The notes under the pieces were generated by a model. The model had not been told where the DNA came from. It did no database searches and saw nothing but the letters and a program-made list of their open reading frames with translations. Of a stretch of 64,000 bases of DNA, positions 1 through 8,357 are shown piece after piece (the first letter of the stretch is position 1; each line of letters starts with the position of its first letter). The position numbers and the translations under genes are program-made. The DNA is from Virgibacillus proomii (GTDB taxonomy: Bacteria > Bacillota > Bacilli > Bacillales > Amphibacillaceae). Location of the stretch: contig NZ_FUFN01000009.1 of assembly GCF_900162615.1 (NCBI RefSeq), positions 107,176 through 171,175 on the forward strand. The letters run 5' to 3'.

Positions 1-1
1 A

Positions 2-919
2 CCTGCTTCAAGAACCCCTTTTGCAGCGATGATACTAGCTGAGGTCATTCAGAAGGCTGGTATACCAAAAGGAGCATTTAATTTAGTAAATGGAACCGGA
101 TCCATTATTGGTAATAGAATTAGTACGCATCCAGATATTGACTTTGTCTCTTTCACTGGTTCTGGGAAAGTGGGAGAAAAAATCATGAAAAATAGCGCAA
201 AAACGATTAAGAAAGTTGCACTTGAACTTGGTGGAAAGTCACCACTCATCGTTCTAGACGATGCCGATGTGAATGAAGCAGCCAAAACAGCCATCTCCCA
301 TATTATGATGAATACAGGACAAGTTTGTTCGGCAGCAACTCGAGCCATTATTCCTGTAACCATGAAAAACGATTTTGAAGAGGCAATCAAACATACCCTT
401 CCTTCATTTAAATATGGCGATCCGAAAAAAACCGATGTCAAAACCGGACCAGTCGTATCAAAAGAACAGTGGGAGACGGTTCAGTCTTATATTAAAAAGG
501 GCATAGATGAAGGAGCAACCTTGCTTGTCGGTGGACTAGGGAAACCAAAAGGGATGGAAACAGGCTATTTTGTAAAACCTACTGTGTTTACGGATGTTTC
601 CAATGATATGGTTATTGCACAAGAAGAAATCTTTGGTCCGGTACTGTCGATTATTGCCTATAATGATTTAGAAGAAGCATTAAACATTGCTAATGATACG
701 GTTTACGGTCTTGCTGGATATGTAGTAGGTAAAAATAAAGACACACTATCCTATGTGGCAAATAAAATTAAAGCAGGACAAATTACTGTGAATAATGGTA
801 AAATTGACTTCATGGCACCATTTGGCGGTTATAAACAATCTGGGATCGGCAGAGAATGGGGCGACTTTGGTATCGAAGAATTTTTAGAGATAAAAGCAAT
901 TTTGGGGATGTCCTCCTAA
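2..919 (+). CDS. Aldehyde dehydrogenase family protein, C-terminal part (cut by window edge)
   Basis: NAD(P)-dependent aldehyde dehydrogenase, oxidising an aldehyde to its acid in the cytoplasm. The reading frame is open from base 2, so the N-terminal third lies outside the window; about 305 residues remain. Visible family motifs are the coenzyme loop FTGSGKVGEKI, the ELGGKSP motif with the general-base Glu, the NTGQVCSAATR motif with the catalytic Cys, and EEIFGPVLSI near the C-terminus. The end (FGGYKQSGIGREWG) is typical. The substrate cannot be told from the sequence. A structured repeat and a strong hairpin follow directly. Confidence 0.93.
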   Translation, partial: PASRTPFAAMILAEVIQKAGIPKGAFNLVNGTGSIIGNRISTHPDIDFVSFTGSGKVGEKIMKNSAKTIKKVALELGGKSPLIVLDDADVNEAAKTAISHIMMNTGQVCSAATRAIIPVTMKNDFEEAIKHTLPSFKYGDPKKTDVKTGPVVSKEQWETVQSYIKKGIDEGATLLVGGLGKPKGMETGYFVKPTVFTDVSNDMVIAQEEIFGPVLSIIAYNDLEEALNIANDTVYGLAGYVVGKNKDTLSYVANKIKAGQITVNNGKIDFMAPFGGYKQSGIGREWGDFGIEEFLEIKAILGMSS

Positions 920-1071
920 CTATAAAGTGAAACTTCATTTCTTGGAGCTCTTCCCAAAAAATGTTAGTTGAACGAATCGGGGATTTAGGTGCCGTTTTCT
1001 TCCACTTAGACCCTTTTGTATCAACTCAGGTCTTGAAGTGGGAGTCTCACGGCTCCTTACATGTGGGATAA
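919..1071 (+). repeat. Structured intergenic repeat, copy 1
   Basis: First of four well-kept copies in the window (others near 22563, 33648 and 35929). It starts with ATAAAGTGAAACTTCATT and ends with TTACATGTGGGATA. It holds a short hairpin (CATTTCTTGG/CCAAAAAATG, one mismatch) and a long-range stem whose outer arms are degraded here (GGTGCCGT with ACGGCTCC) and whose inner arms are TTCCACTT/AAGTGGGA with one G-T pair. It lies between the dehydrogenase stop and a terminator-like hairpin. Function unknown. Confidence 0.8.
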
Positions 1072-1074
1072 CCC

Positions 1075-1110
1075 AAACTAAAACAGGGTTATTCCACCCT
1101 GTTTTAGTTT
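1075..1110. terminator. Bidirectional terminator-like hairpin
   Basis: A near-perfect inverted repeat with arms AAACTAAAACAGGGT and ACCCTGTTTTAGTTT around a short loop. It sits between the end of the dehydrogenase gene and the end of the convergent small HTH gene, and its A/T-rich outer arms could serve both strands. Confidence 0.75.
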
Positions 1111-1145
1111 GCACTACCTATGTTATCAAATGGATTCCTTTGCAT

Positions 1146-1376
1146 TTAATCCTCATCGTTTACATCCATATCTTCAGGGATAGGTTCACGCAAATAATCC
1201 TGTATCATTGCCCGGTACTTTTCCATTTGCTTTAAATGCGTATTAAACTGTTCGTTGTTAATGAGAAATTGCTCGCCATCATGAACAGCCCGTATCCGTC
1301 CTTGCAAGACTAATGCATGAATTTTCTTTTCATCAATAGATAGGAATTCTGCTGTTTCTGGTATCGTTAAGTACAT
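1146..1376 (-). CDS. Small excisionase-family helix-turn-helix protein
   Basis: A 76-residue protein that begins MYLTIPETAEFLSIDEKKIH and continues LVLQGRIRAVHDGEQFLI. This is the winged helix-turn-helix pattern of the excisionase/MerR-like (HTH_17) family, which binds DNA as a small regulator or recombination directionality factor. The acidic C-terminus (EDMDVNDED) is outside the fold. No integrase lies next to it, so a chromosomal regulator is as likely as an excisionase. The gene runs toward the dehydrogenase and shares the hairpin between them. Confidence 0.7.
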   Translation of the reverse strand: MYLTIPETAEFLSIDEKKIHALVLQGRIRAVHDGEQFLINNEQFNTHLKQMEKYRAMIQDYLREPIPEDMDVNDED

Positions 1377-1598
1377 TCTTCGTCATTCCTTTCCATCCCT
1401 TTTTAAATATAAAGTAAAACAATGACTAACATCGCAAATCTTTAAGAAACAGGAAGACTTACTACTAAAGCATTCTTATTCTGTTACGCACCTGGTTTCT
1501 CATCTATAACCAAGGCTACTTTCTTCATCAAAAAGCAGGAAGATGACAACCTTTTACATGCGAGTCATAACTCTTTAGTCCTTTAAGTATTACTTTTA

Positions 1599-1868
1599 TT
1601 ATACTAGGACATCCTGGTATTCTGGAGTTTTTTCCATTTTATTTTTAGCGTAAGAACAAATAGGTTTAATTTTTTTCCCTTCTGCTTTTGCTTGTTCTAC
1701 AACTGCAGCTACTAATTTTCCAGCTATGCCCTTTCCGCGCAACTCATCAGCTACCTCCGTATGATCAATAACGATATTGCCATCATCCGATAGATAATAC
1801 GTTATTTCTGCTATTGGATTTTTCTTATCGCCAACATAGAAATTCTTTTGACCTTTTTTTATCTCCAC
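1599..1868 (-). CDS. Small GNAT-fold N-acetyltransferase (COG2388/YjdJ-like)
   Basis: An 89-residue protein of the short GNAT class, which lacks the first part of the usual fold. The acetyl-CoA loop is seen in ADELRGKGIAGKLVAAVVEQ (pattern R-G-K-G-I-A-G-K-L), preceded by strands ITYYLSDDGNIVIDHTEV and followed by IKPICSYAKNKMEK, a family signature with a conserved Cys and Tyr. The substrate is unknown. A GGAGG-type site stands just upstream. It appears to be a single-gene unit. Confidence 0.8.
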   Translation of the reverse strand: MEIKKGQKNFYVGDKKNPIAEITYYLSDDGNIVIDHTEVADELRGKGIAGKLVAAVVEQAKAEGKKIKPICSYAKNKMEKTPEYQDVLV

Positions 1869-1902
1869 TTTTTACTGTACACCTCCTACTTCGCCTAAGA
1901 CT

Positions 1903-2131
1903 TTATAAAGTGAAACTTTCAGTAGTGCTCTTTCTTGATGTAGAAAACCCCAGGCGTCTTAGAAACAAAAAATCGTTTTTTCCTTTTCTCCCGTATGATG
2001 TATTGCTTACCAAAGTTTATCTTGTTCTTTCGTTTCGAACAAATGTGCAATTATCCCCCCACTTAGACTTCTTCTTTTTTTCTATCACTCTTATAAGCAG
2101 GAGTCTTACTACACCTTAGATACGGGATAAA
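1903..2131 (+). repeat. Decayed copy of the structured repeat
   Basis: It opens with TATAAAGTGAAAC and closes with GAGTCTTACTACACCTTAGATACGGGATAAAC, which matches the ends of the intact copies, and it keeps CCCACTTAGAC in the middle. The interior is strongly diverged and longer. I read it as an old, decayed copy. Confidence 0.5.
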
Positions 2132-2410
2132 CGTAATTTAAAATCCTTATTAGTTTGAATCATATGTTAACGTATCATACATACTTATAAGAATTTGAAG
2201 TAGTCACGAGTCTCTGATCGTTCTGCTTTAGCTTAAAAGGATATACAAAAAACATAATTGGAATTCTTCGCTGGTTGTGAGATTTCTATCATTTAAAATA
2301 CATTCTTCTGTTCAAAATGTCTTGTCTCGAACATTGTCTTTTTCAAAACACACTTGAAATCTAAATAACTAATTCTTATACTTCTTAACATTTAAGCCTG
2401 CTTCAGCATG
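2132..2410. other. Intergenic stretch with no recognised gene
   Basis: A/T-rich DNA between the decayed repeat and the peptidase remnant. I see no convincing reading frame, RNA gene or terminator here. It is probably old, degenerating sequence. Confidence 0.4.
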
Positions 2411-2750
2411 CTATATATCGCTTACTACTCCTGGTTCTAAAATGGAAAACGTCTTTGCTTTACAATTTATTTCGGCCATTGCACCATATGGCAAAATAAA
2501 TTCCGGCTCTGTATGACCAAAGTTCAGATTATAAAGAACTGGTAAATGCTGCAAATGATATTCCTGTATAACGGTACGAATAACAGCTTTATATTCTTCA
2601 TCATACTGCTCATACTGTGGTTTGGCAAAAAATCATTCCGTTTGCTGCTTGCAAGATTCCTTGTGTAGCATAATTTCTTAGCCAGCGTTTCACAAACTCA
2701 GGGGGTGGCTTTTCCTGTGATGTTTCAAAAAATAAAATACAGTTCTTCCA
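2411..2750 (-). pseudogene. Remnant of an S66 LD-carboxypeptidase (MccF/LdcA-like)
   Basis: Translating the minus strand gives WKNCILFFETSQEKPPPEF, then FVKRWLRNYATQGILQAANG, and after a frame change KPQYEQYDEEYKAVIRTVIQ, LPVLYNLNFGHTEPEFILPY and GAMAEINCKAKTFSILEPGV, ending at a stop. These are the C-terminal blocks of peptidase family S66, including the conserved FGHT segment near the active-site His and the final PYGAMAEI strand. The N-terminal half with the nucleophilic Ser is missing, and the frame breaks near 2630. The gene is therefore truncated and frameshifted. Intact members cleave L,D-peptide bonds in murein recycling or act in microcin immunity. Confidence 0.75.
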
Positions 2751-2757
2751 ATAAAAA

Positions 2758-2788
2758 CATCCCATAGACCTCATTTATCTATGGGATG
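2758..2788 (-). terminator. Rho-independent terminator of the PTS operon
   Basis: Perfect 11-bp arms CATCCCATAGA/TCTATGGGATG with a 9-nt loop. On the minus strand they are followed by a T-rich stretch (TTTTTAT). It lies just after the IIA gene. Confidence 0.85.
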
Positions 2789-2804
2789 TCGTAAAAACGC
2801 TATA

Positions 2805-3140
2805 TTAGTTGCTTTCCAGTTTTTCCAAACGTTTCTCCATCACTTCTGTTTTTCGTAGCTGTTCAATCATCCGCTTAATTAACTGGATTTCTGCTTGCGC
2901 TGTCATAATGTGATCCTGCGCATGAATCATGAAAAAGCTTGGAACCGTGTCTTCATTTTGACTTTGAATCAGTTCGGTTTGATATTTATGCCCTTTAACG
3001 AATTCATCATGCGCTTCTTCGAGTTTCTTTTCTGCTTCGGTAAAATCATATTCTTCTGCGGCATCTAATGCTTCATATGCTGCACCGCGGGCATTGCCGC
3101 CGTGCAAGATAAGCTGCATCATAATTGCTTCATAGTCCAT
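2805..3140 (-). CDS. PTS lactose/cellobiose-family EIIA
   Basis: The 111-residue phosphocarrier of a lactose/cellobiose-class phosphotransferase system. It takes phosphate from HPr and passes it to EIIB. The sequence is a helical bundle with LILHGGNARGAAYEALDAAE and the active-site region FFMIHAQDHIMTAQAEIQL, where the His of the QDH motif is the phosphorylation site in this family. Length and motifs match LicA/CelC-type proteins. The start is preceded by GAGGAG. It is the last gene of the operon, 14 bp after EIIC. Cellobiose, lichenan breakdown products or chitobiose are likely substrates, but the sugar cannot be fixed. Confidence 0.92.
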   Translation of the reverse strand: MDYEAIMMQLILHGGNARGAAYEALDAAEEYDFTEAEKKLEEAHDEFVKGHKYQTELIQSQNEDTVPSFFMIHAQDHIMTAQAEIQLIKRMIEQLRKTEVMEKRLEKLESN

Positions 3141-3154
3141 AAGTAAACACTCCT

Positions 3155-4453
3155 CTAGTTGACGCTTGTTTCAACTGCTTCCTCTTGTTCTTGTTGCACC
3201 AATTGTTTTTCATATTTTTTAAAGAAAGGATAGTAAATTAATGTCGCAATAACGACGTTCATAATTTGTACGAGACCTGCTAACCAGGAACCCCCTGTTG
3301 CAATAAATCCACCAAAGAAAATTGGTACAGTAAATGGTGGTTGAATAACGACGGGTGGTAAAATTCCGGTTGCAAATAAAATATAGTTAATGGTCACGAT
3401 AACCGCCGGACCTAAAACAAACGGAATAATCAAGATTGGATTTAACACAATTGGCAATCCAAAAATAACCGGTTCATTAATATTAAACAACGACGGAATA
3501 ATTGCCGTTTTTCCTACTTGCTTCAACTGAACAGATGCTGAAAACAACATAAATATAACAAGTCCAAGTGTTGCACCTGATCCACCAACATGAGTAAACA
3601 TATGGAAGAACGGCTCTGTTACAATACCAGTTGCTTCTGTACCAGCTTTAACTGCATCCGCATTTTCTGCTAGTTGTGTCATCCAAAACGGATAGGCAAC
3701 AGAAGAAACAACGTTCATCCCATGAATACCAATTGACCATAAAATTAACATCAATAAGATCATACCAAGTGCTGCCCAGTATGAATTAGACGCACTAACT
3801 AATGGACTGAATAAATCAAGCACTAATTGTGGCAGGGTTACTTCATAATTCGCCCATACAATCCAGGCAATGATCCAAACTAACGGTAAAATAACCATAA
3901 ATGGAATAAGTGCTCTAAATGTTCTCATTACATATGGTGGTACACCGGCAGGCATTTCAAAGGTAAATCCTTTGTTAATTAAAAACCGCATCGCCTCCGT
4001 TGTTGCAATCCCTAAAATAATGGCAACAAATAATCCTTGTCCTCCAAGATAATTTAAAATATCACCGAATGGAACCTTGGTAATGTCTGTGACAGGAAAT
4101 GCAGTCATGAAAAACGCCAGCATGGAAAGAATCCCAGCCATTACCGCATCCATTTCTTGGCGAATTGCCAGACTATAACCAACCCCAAAGGACACGGTTA
4201 ATGCCATTAAACCAAAAGTTAAATTAAATGGAAATAATAATTCCGCTTGAATTGGTGTTACTGCATTTTCCCAAGCATTAATGATACCCCAGTCCAATGA
4301 AGTTGGCGGATTAGCAATAATAAGGAAAATAGCTCCTGTGATAATGACAGGTAGAGCGAAAATGACAAATGCATCACGAATTGCTTGCAAATATTTGTTT
4401 TGAGCAATTTTACCTAATGGCTCCATTAAGTGATTTTCCAACCATTCAATCAT
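3155..4453 (-). CDS. PTS lactose/cellobiose-family EIIC (permease)
   Basis: A 432-residue integral membrane subunit that translocates and phosphorylates the sugar. It begins MIEWLENHLMEPLGKIAQNK, a typical cytoplasmic lead for CelB/LicC proteins, and has about 10 hydrophobic segments. The conserved FNINEPVIFGLPIVLNPIL region carries the substrate-binding NEPVIFG motif. A GGAGG site stands upstream, and the gene lies 12 bp after EIIB. The glutamate-rich C-terminal tail (QQEQEEAVET) is cytoplasmic. No glucosidase gene is in the operon, so the next catabolic step must be encoded elsewhere. Confidence 0.93.
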   Translation of the reverse strand: MIEWLENHLMEPLGKIAQNKYLQAIRDAFVIFALPVIITGAIFLIIANPPTSLDWGIINAWENAVTPIQAELLFPFNLTFGLMALTVSFGVGYSLAIRQEMDAVMAGILSMLAFFMTAFPVTDITKVPFGDILNYLGGQGLFVAIILGIATTEAMRFLINKGFTFEMPAGVPPYVMRTFRALIPFMVILPLVWIIAWIVWANYEVTLPQLVLDLFSPLVSASNSYWAALGMILLMLILWSIGIHGMNVVSSVAYPFWMTQLAENADAVKAGTEATGIVTEPFFHMFTHVGGSGATLGLVIFMLFSASVQLKQVGKTAIIPSLFNINEPVIFGLPIVLNPILIIPFVLGPAVIVTINYILFATGILPPVVIQPPFTVPIFFGGFIATGGSWLAGLVQIMNVVIATLIYYPFFKKYEKQLVQQEQEEAVETSVN

Positions 4454-4465
4454 ATTTAACGCCTC

Positions 4466-4789
4466 CTATTTATTCATTAATTTTAAAACTTGATCTAACA
4501 CCTTATCCCCGTCCATCAAGGCAAATGCGCGTTGATCAACAAGTTCTACTGGGATTTGATATTGTTCTGCAGTTTTAGATACTTCCTTTTTCAAATGACG
4601 TACTTGCGGCTCTAGTAAAGCTACATTATAATTACTAGCTTTTTGTTTAAATTCACCAGTACCCCCAGCGTCTACGGTTATCGAGATCCCTCTTTTTTCA
4701 GCTGCTTCTTGTACTTTTTTTGCTAACTGACTTGAGGTAGCACCCCAGCTGCATAGAATAATTAATTTAATTTCTTGATTTGTTTCCAT
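4466..4789 (-). CDS. PTS lactose/cellobiose-family EIIB
   Basis: A 107-residue EIIB subunit, phosphorylated on Cys by EIIA. The P-loop with the active Cys is IKLIILCSWGATSSQLAKKV. Most relatives have C-S/A-A-G-M-S-T-S here, so the Trp-Gly-Ala-Thr variant is unusual, though the Cys and the two Ser are kept. The chosen ATG (METNQ) has GGGAG eight bases upstream; an ATG 15 bases earlier lacks such a site. The rest (VALLEPQVRHLKKEV) follows the family's beta-alpha pattern. It lies between the small membrane protein gene and EIIC. Confidence 0.88.
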   Translation of the reverse strand: METNQEIKLIILCSWGATSSQLAKKVQEAAEKRGISITVDAGGTGEFKQKASNYNVALLEPQVRHLKKEVSKTAEQYQIPVELVDQRAFALMDGDKVLDQVLKLMNK

Positions 4790-4821
4790 TTTAAAAACTC
4801 CCATCTATAAATAGTAATTGA

Positions 4822-5055
4822 TTAGTGCTTTTTTGGTGTATTGCTTAAAATATCTTTGGCCATCTTGTCAATTCTTTTATAATGGCGCATAAGCCAATAA
4901 GAAAACCATGAGGCTAAACAAATAACAATTGAAAATGCAATCCCAAATCCTAAAATAAGCGTTGCTGAATCATGATGAGACCATATTGCATAAATTCCAT
5001 AGCCTACCCAAATTAGTGAAAATCCAATTGCATAGATGGCTAAAAATTTTTTCAC
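4822..5055 (-). CDS. Small two-helix membrane protein, first gene of the PTS operon
   Basis: A 77-residue hydrophobic protein read from a GTG that has AAAGGAGG six bases upstream; the longer reading from an ATG at 5088 lacks such a site. Two membrane segments are seen, around FLAIYAIGFSLIWVGYGIYA and LILGFGIAFSIVICLASWF, with a basic tail. I do not recognise the family. It sits between the sigma-54 promoter and EIIB, so it should be induced with the transporter. Its role is unknown. Confidence 0.7.
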   Translation of the reverse strand: MKKFLAIYAIGFSLIWVGYGIYAIWSHHDSATLILGFGIAFSIVICLASWFSYWLMRHYKRIDKMAKDILSNTPKKH

Positions 5056-5129
5056 TGTTATCCTCCTTTCGTTTAAAATAAGTGACAAGGGTTAAACTTT
5101 TTTTATTATTGCCTTTTCACTTTTTTATA

Positions 5130-5146
5130 TGCAAATTTCATGCCAA
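5130..5146 (-). promoter_or_regulatory. Sigma-54 (-24/-12) promoter of the PTS operon
   Basis: On the minus strand the sequence is TTGGCATGAAATTTGCA. It matches the consensus TTGGCACGNNNNTTGCA with a single C-to-T difference, and the GG and GC elements are exactly 10 nt apart. It lies about 75 bp before the first PTS operon gene and just after the gene for a LevR-type activator, the normal partner of such a promoter. Confidence 0.88.
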
Positions 5147-5191
5147 CACAGATAAAAGCAATAAGGACAAGCTTTAATGAGGCAATTAAAA

Positions 5192-5218
5192 AATGTGTGC
5201 AGTTTAACTGCACACATT
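5192..5218 (-). terminator. Terminator overlapping the levR-like stop codon
   Basis: The inverted repeat AATGTGTGCAGTT/AACTGCACACATT lies on the stop codon of the activator gene and is followed on the minus strand by TTTTTAATTG. It would separate activator transcription from the sigma-54-driven operon. Confidence 0.8.
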
Positions 5219-7835
5219 AACGAGATAGTTTCACTAATGCTTCCCTAATTGGCGGATGTAATTGAAAATAATACATTTTTTCTAGTTCAGAAAATAGCGG
5301 CTCCCAAATTTCTTTTTCCCGAGCCTGCATCGTAAACTGGCGGTCTAGTGGAATAGAAGAAAGCAACTGTTCCACATTATTCTTTAGCTTGGCACCTACT
5401 AAGCGGTCCATCAGGCTGCCGATATGCATCCACATCCCTAGCTTTCTATTCATATCCCATCCATAAAATTCGGCAATGATTGGCATTTTATCATTTAATA
5501 CTTGAACTAGTGGTTTCGGATTAATATACGTTACTATTTCACCGAGTCCCTTCAAAACAAGTGGTAAAATTTCATTTCTTTTAATTTCTCCATCTTTTAA
5601 TTTTGGCGTTTTTCGCGTCACTTCCAGTAGTTTTAGCATACGAGAAATCCCTTCTTCCTGTAGTAGTTCCCATGCAGGTAGATATGGGATTCCATCAATT
5701 GCTACCGGCACTGTACCGATAATTGCTACAATATCGTAATGATTTTTCAAATCCTCTAAGATTGTCGTATCCTTTGTCGTCGGATCAATTCGAACCGAAC
5801 GAATCAGCACATCCTCGTCTATATCTGTTAGCTGGTTTTCAATCCATGTTTCCAATAATTGTGCTGCACCTTCCCCGGTAAAACAAACTGTAGTAATCAT
5901 TCGTTTCTTTTCAATAGGAGAATATGTTGTTTCCTCTTTCACAAATACAGTCATCGCTTTTTTCGTATCATGATATATCTCCTCCAACGAAATGTTAGAA
6001 TGAAGCGATTTTCTACCCGCTTCCAGTACCATTGGTAGATTTACACTTGATAATGTTTTTATCTCTACATCTAGGTCATGTTGAATCGCATCACCAATTG
6101 TAATGAGTGATCCAATATCAACCAATAAAAGCGCACCTTTAATATTTGTCATATTCCTGATCTTGTGCTTAACATGCTGATATATTTCTGTAGCTGACAT
6201 GTGCAGGGGCATATCAATTGCTTGGATTACCTCATTTCCTAGTAATGTATTCGTAACTTCGGCCATGGAGGAAGCAGTTGCTGTTCCATGTGTAATCAAA
6301 ATCACAGCTATCGTCTGTTCTTTCGTTGGCGCATTAGATTCATCAGCCGTTAAAAAATGTGCCATTAATTCAACTTCTTCCTCTGGCAGCTGTAAACCAA
6401 TGGCGGACTCTAGGTATGCTGCCAGCTGTTGTGCAGCTTGTCGATATACGGCATTTGGATGAATAATAATAGGTAAATCTTTCTTTTCTTCATGTTCATG
6501 ATCTCGATAATTCTGTAAATGCAAACCAATGACATATAATTGATTAACATCCAAGTGAAAAGCTAGATTATTTAAATGTTTGTTTGCCTCTCGTAAGGCA
6601 TTGAACAAATCGTCATCGATTAATTGCTGCCATCCTTGTTGGGAAGGGGATGGTTGACGATACTTTTTGGCTAAGTCAGTAATATAGTTTCTAATCGTTT
6701 CATGAATGGTTTTATGATCATTTTGGTTTGCTATTTTTTGATAGATATTAGGTATCCCAATCGAAAGTTCAGGTATTTCTTCTTCAGCAGCTAACGTAGC
6801 AGAGACTTCTTGCTGTTTCATCGAATCCGAAGTAGCATAGGACGCAATATTATCTGGCAAGTCCGATGATTGGATAAGCACTTTTTCCTCATGTTGATTT
6901 AAATAACGTAAATATGCATGGGCACAAGCAATCTGAATATCGCCTTTTAATTGGCCAATATTTCCTGGACATGGGTAATTTAACAATGCCTCTCGACTAT
7001 TATCAGTAATGGCCAAATTGGTATCCATTTTATTCGCTTCTTGCATGAGGAAATGATGAACAAGTTCTTCTCGCTCCGCACGTGTTCGTTCCCGCAACGA
7101 AGGAAGAGTAAGCTTGATGGAGAAGCGGCGTACAAGCGCTGGTAGCAAGGCTTTATGAGGATCTTCTGTAGTAGCCCCGATTAACGTGATATTTGCATAA
7201 CGATCCTTCGTCGTTTCTCCTAATACACGATAGATTCCTTTGTCCATTAAATAAAATAACATTTCTTGACCAGATGGGGGCAAACGATGAATTTCATCAA
7301 GAAATAAAATTCCTCCATTTGCTTTTTCTACTAATCCAACCCGGTCTTCCATAGCACCTGTAAACGCGCCTTCCTTTATACCAAAAATTTGTCCAACTAA
7401 TAATTCAGTATTTTGCGCATAATCTGCACAGTTAAATGAAACAAATGGTACTTCTTGCTGTTTATTTAATCGTTTTTGCGCTAATTTACATAACGTTTCT
7501 GCTAAATACGTTTTACCTGTGCCGGTTTCACCTGTAAGTAAAATCGGAATATTTCGGGACGGGTAAAGTAGTGCTGCCATCCCTTGTTCTAAAATAGGCT
7601 GCAAGCTTTTGCCAATTCCTTTCATACTACGAAAGTCAGCGTTTCCATTAAATAGTGAATTGACCTTGTATTTTACTGGTTTTCCTGGAATTTTTTCTGC
7701 TTTGTTTTCTTTAACAAGGGAGTTTAAGTAGCGACTGGCTGTAGAACGATCAATATGAAGCATCTCGCTAACTTCAGAGGCACTTAAGCTATCATTTTCC
7801 AATAAAAGATTCATAATATCATGTAATCGACTCAT
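5217..7835 (-). CDS. LevR/ManR-type sigma-54-dependent PTS operon activator
   Basis: An 872-residue activator. Domain order: N-terminal winged helix (residues 1-60, SASEVSEMLHIDRSTASRYL); AAA+ domain (about 75-310) with Walker A LLTGETGTGKT, the sigma-54 contact loop GAFTGA and Walker B GGILFLDEIHRL; PRD1 (about 370-480); a mannose-class EIIA-like domain (IAVILITHGTATASSMAEV, with a likely phosphorylated His); an EIIB-like stretch; and PRD2 (IGSLMDRLVG). PTS phosphorylation of PRD and EIIA histidines couples activity to sugar flux. The ATG at 7835 has AGAGG upstream; the TTG six bases earlier is less well placed. It stands directly upstream of the operon with the sigma-54 promoter and almost surely controls it. 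Confidence 0.93.
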   Translation of the reverse strand: MSRLHDIMNLLLENDSLSASEVSEMLHIDRSTASRYLNSLVKENKAEKIPGKPVKYKVNSLFNGNADFRSMKGIGKSLQPILEQGMAALLYPSRNIPILLTGETGTGKTYLAETLCKLAQKRLNKQQEVPFVSFNCADYAQNTELLVGQIFGIKEGAFTGAMEDRVGLVEKANGGILFLDEIHRLPPSGQEMLFYLMDKGIYRVLGETTKDRYANITLIGATTEDPHKALLPALVRRFSIKLTLPSLRERTRAEREELVHHFLMQEANKMDTNLAITDNSREALLNYPCPGNIGQLKGDIQIACAHAYLRYLNQHEEKVLIQSSDLPDNIASYATSDSMKQQEVSATLAAEEEIPELSIGIPNIYQKIANQNDHKTIHETIRNYITDLAKKYRQPSPSQQGWQQLIDDDLFNALREANKHLNNLAFHLDVNQLYVIGLHLQNYRDHEHEEKKDLPIIIHPNAVYRQAAQQLAAYLESAIGLQLPEEEVELMAHFLTADESNAPTKEQTIAVILITHGTATASSMAEVTNTLLGNEVIQAIDMPLHMSATEIYQHVKHKIRNMTNIKGALLLVDIGSLITIGDAIQHDLDVEIKTLSSVNLPMVLEAGRKSLHSNISLEEIYHDTKKAMTVFVKEETTYSPIEKKRMITTVCFTGEGAAQLLETWIENQLTDIDEDVLIRSVRIDPTTKDTTILEDLKNHYDIVAIIGTVPVAIDGIPYLPAWELLQEEGISRMLKLLEVTRKTPKLKDGEIKRNEILPLVLKGLGEIVTYINPKPLVQVLNDKMPIIAEFYGWDMNRKLGMWMHIGSLMDRLVGAKLKNNVEQLLSSIPLDRQFTMQAREKEIWEPLFSELEKMYYFQLHPPIREALVKLSR

Positions 7836-7841
7836 TCTCAA

Positions 7842-8130
7842 ACCTCTTTTATAATATTTCTACTGCTCTTATTGTATCAGTTTGTAAGCGAATTTACATG
7901 CTTCTATTACTTTTATTATTGATTACCAATTTTTACTATTTAACCAATATTATTCGGGACGAAATTAAAAAATCATATTTTCGTTAGTCAATTTATGTCG
8001 TTTTATGAAATGTTTTGACTTTCTTTGTAGAATCTATTGCAATTTTATTTAGAAATGAGCATACTTATTTTTGTGTGTTTACGACATAACCTCTAAAAAT
8101 TTTTATCATGTAGAAGGGAAGATTTTTATA
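7842..8130. other. A/T-rich intergenic region
   Basis: It separates the divergent activator gene and the Spo0E-like gene. It presumably holds promoters for both, but I cannot assign -35/-10 boxes with confidence. Confidence 0.4.
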
Positions 8131-8337
8131 ATGAAAGTTATAGAACCAAAGTCTTCACACTTATCCGCAACCATTAACAGGAAAAAAAAAGAAATGGTTA
8201 CCCTTGGATTGAAATATGGGTTAACTGACTGGCGAACTGTTAAATGTAGCCAACAGCTTGATACATTATTAAATTTACAAAATAACTTAAAGCCCGTATT
8301 TATCACTGGTTTTATAATCATATCTTTTATCTCTTAG
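8131..8337 (+). CDS. Spo0E-like aspartyl-phosphate phosphatase
   Basis: A 68-residue protein read from ATG 8131, with a GAAGGGAAG site upstream; the longer reading from 8071 has no such site. The segment LSATINRKKKEMVTLGLKYG followed by CSQQLDTLLNLQNN matches the Spo0E family helical hairpin, with the signature SQxLD. Members dephosphorylate Spo0A~P or related response regulators and delay sporulation. The C-terminal stretch after residue 52 (VFITGFIIISFIS) is unusually hydrophobic for the family. A small inverted repeat follows the stop. Confidence 0.72.
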   Translation: MKVIEPKSSHLSATINRKKKEMVTLGLKYGLTDWRTVKCSQQLDTLLNLQNNLKPVFITGFIIISFIS

Positions 8338-8357
8338 TTGAATGAATTATCATTCAA
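8338..8357 (+). terminator. Small hairpin after the Spo0E-like gene
   Basis: Arms TTGAATGA/TCATTCAA with a 4-nt loop stand directly after the stop codon. There is no clear T-tract, so terminator function is only suggested. Confidence 0.4.
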
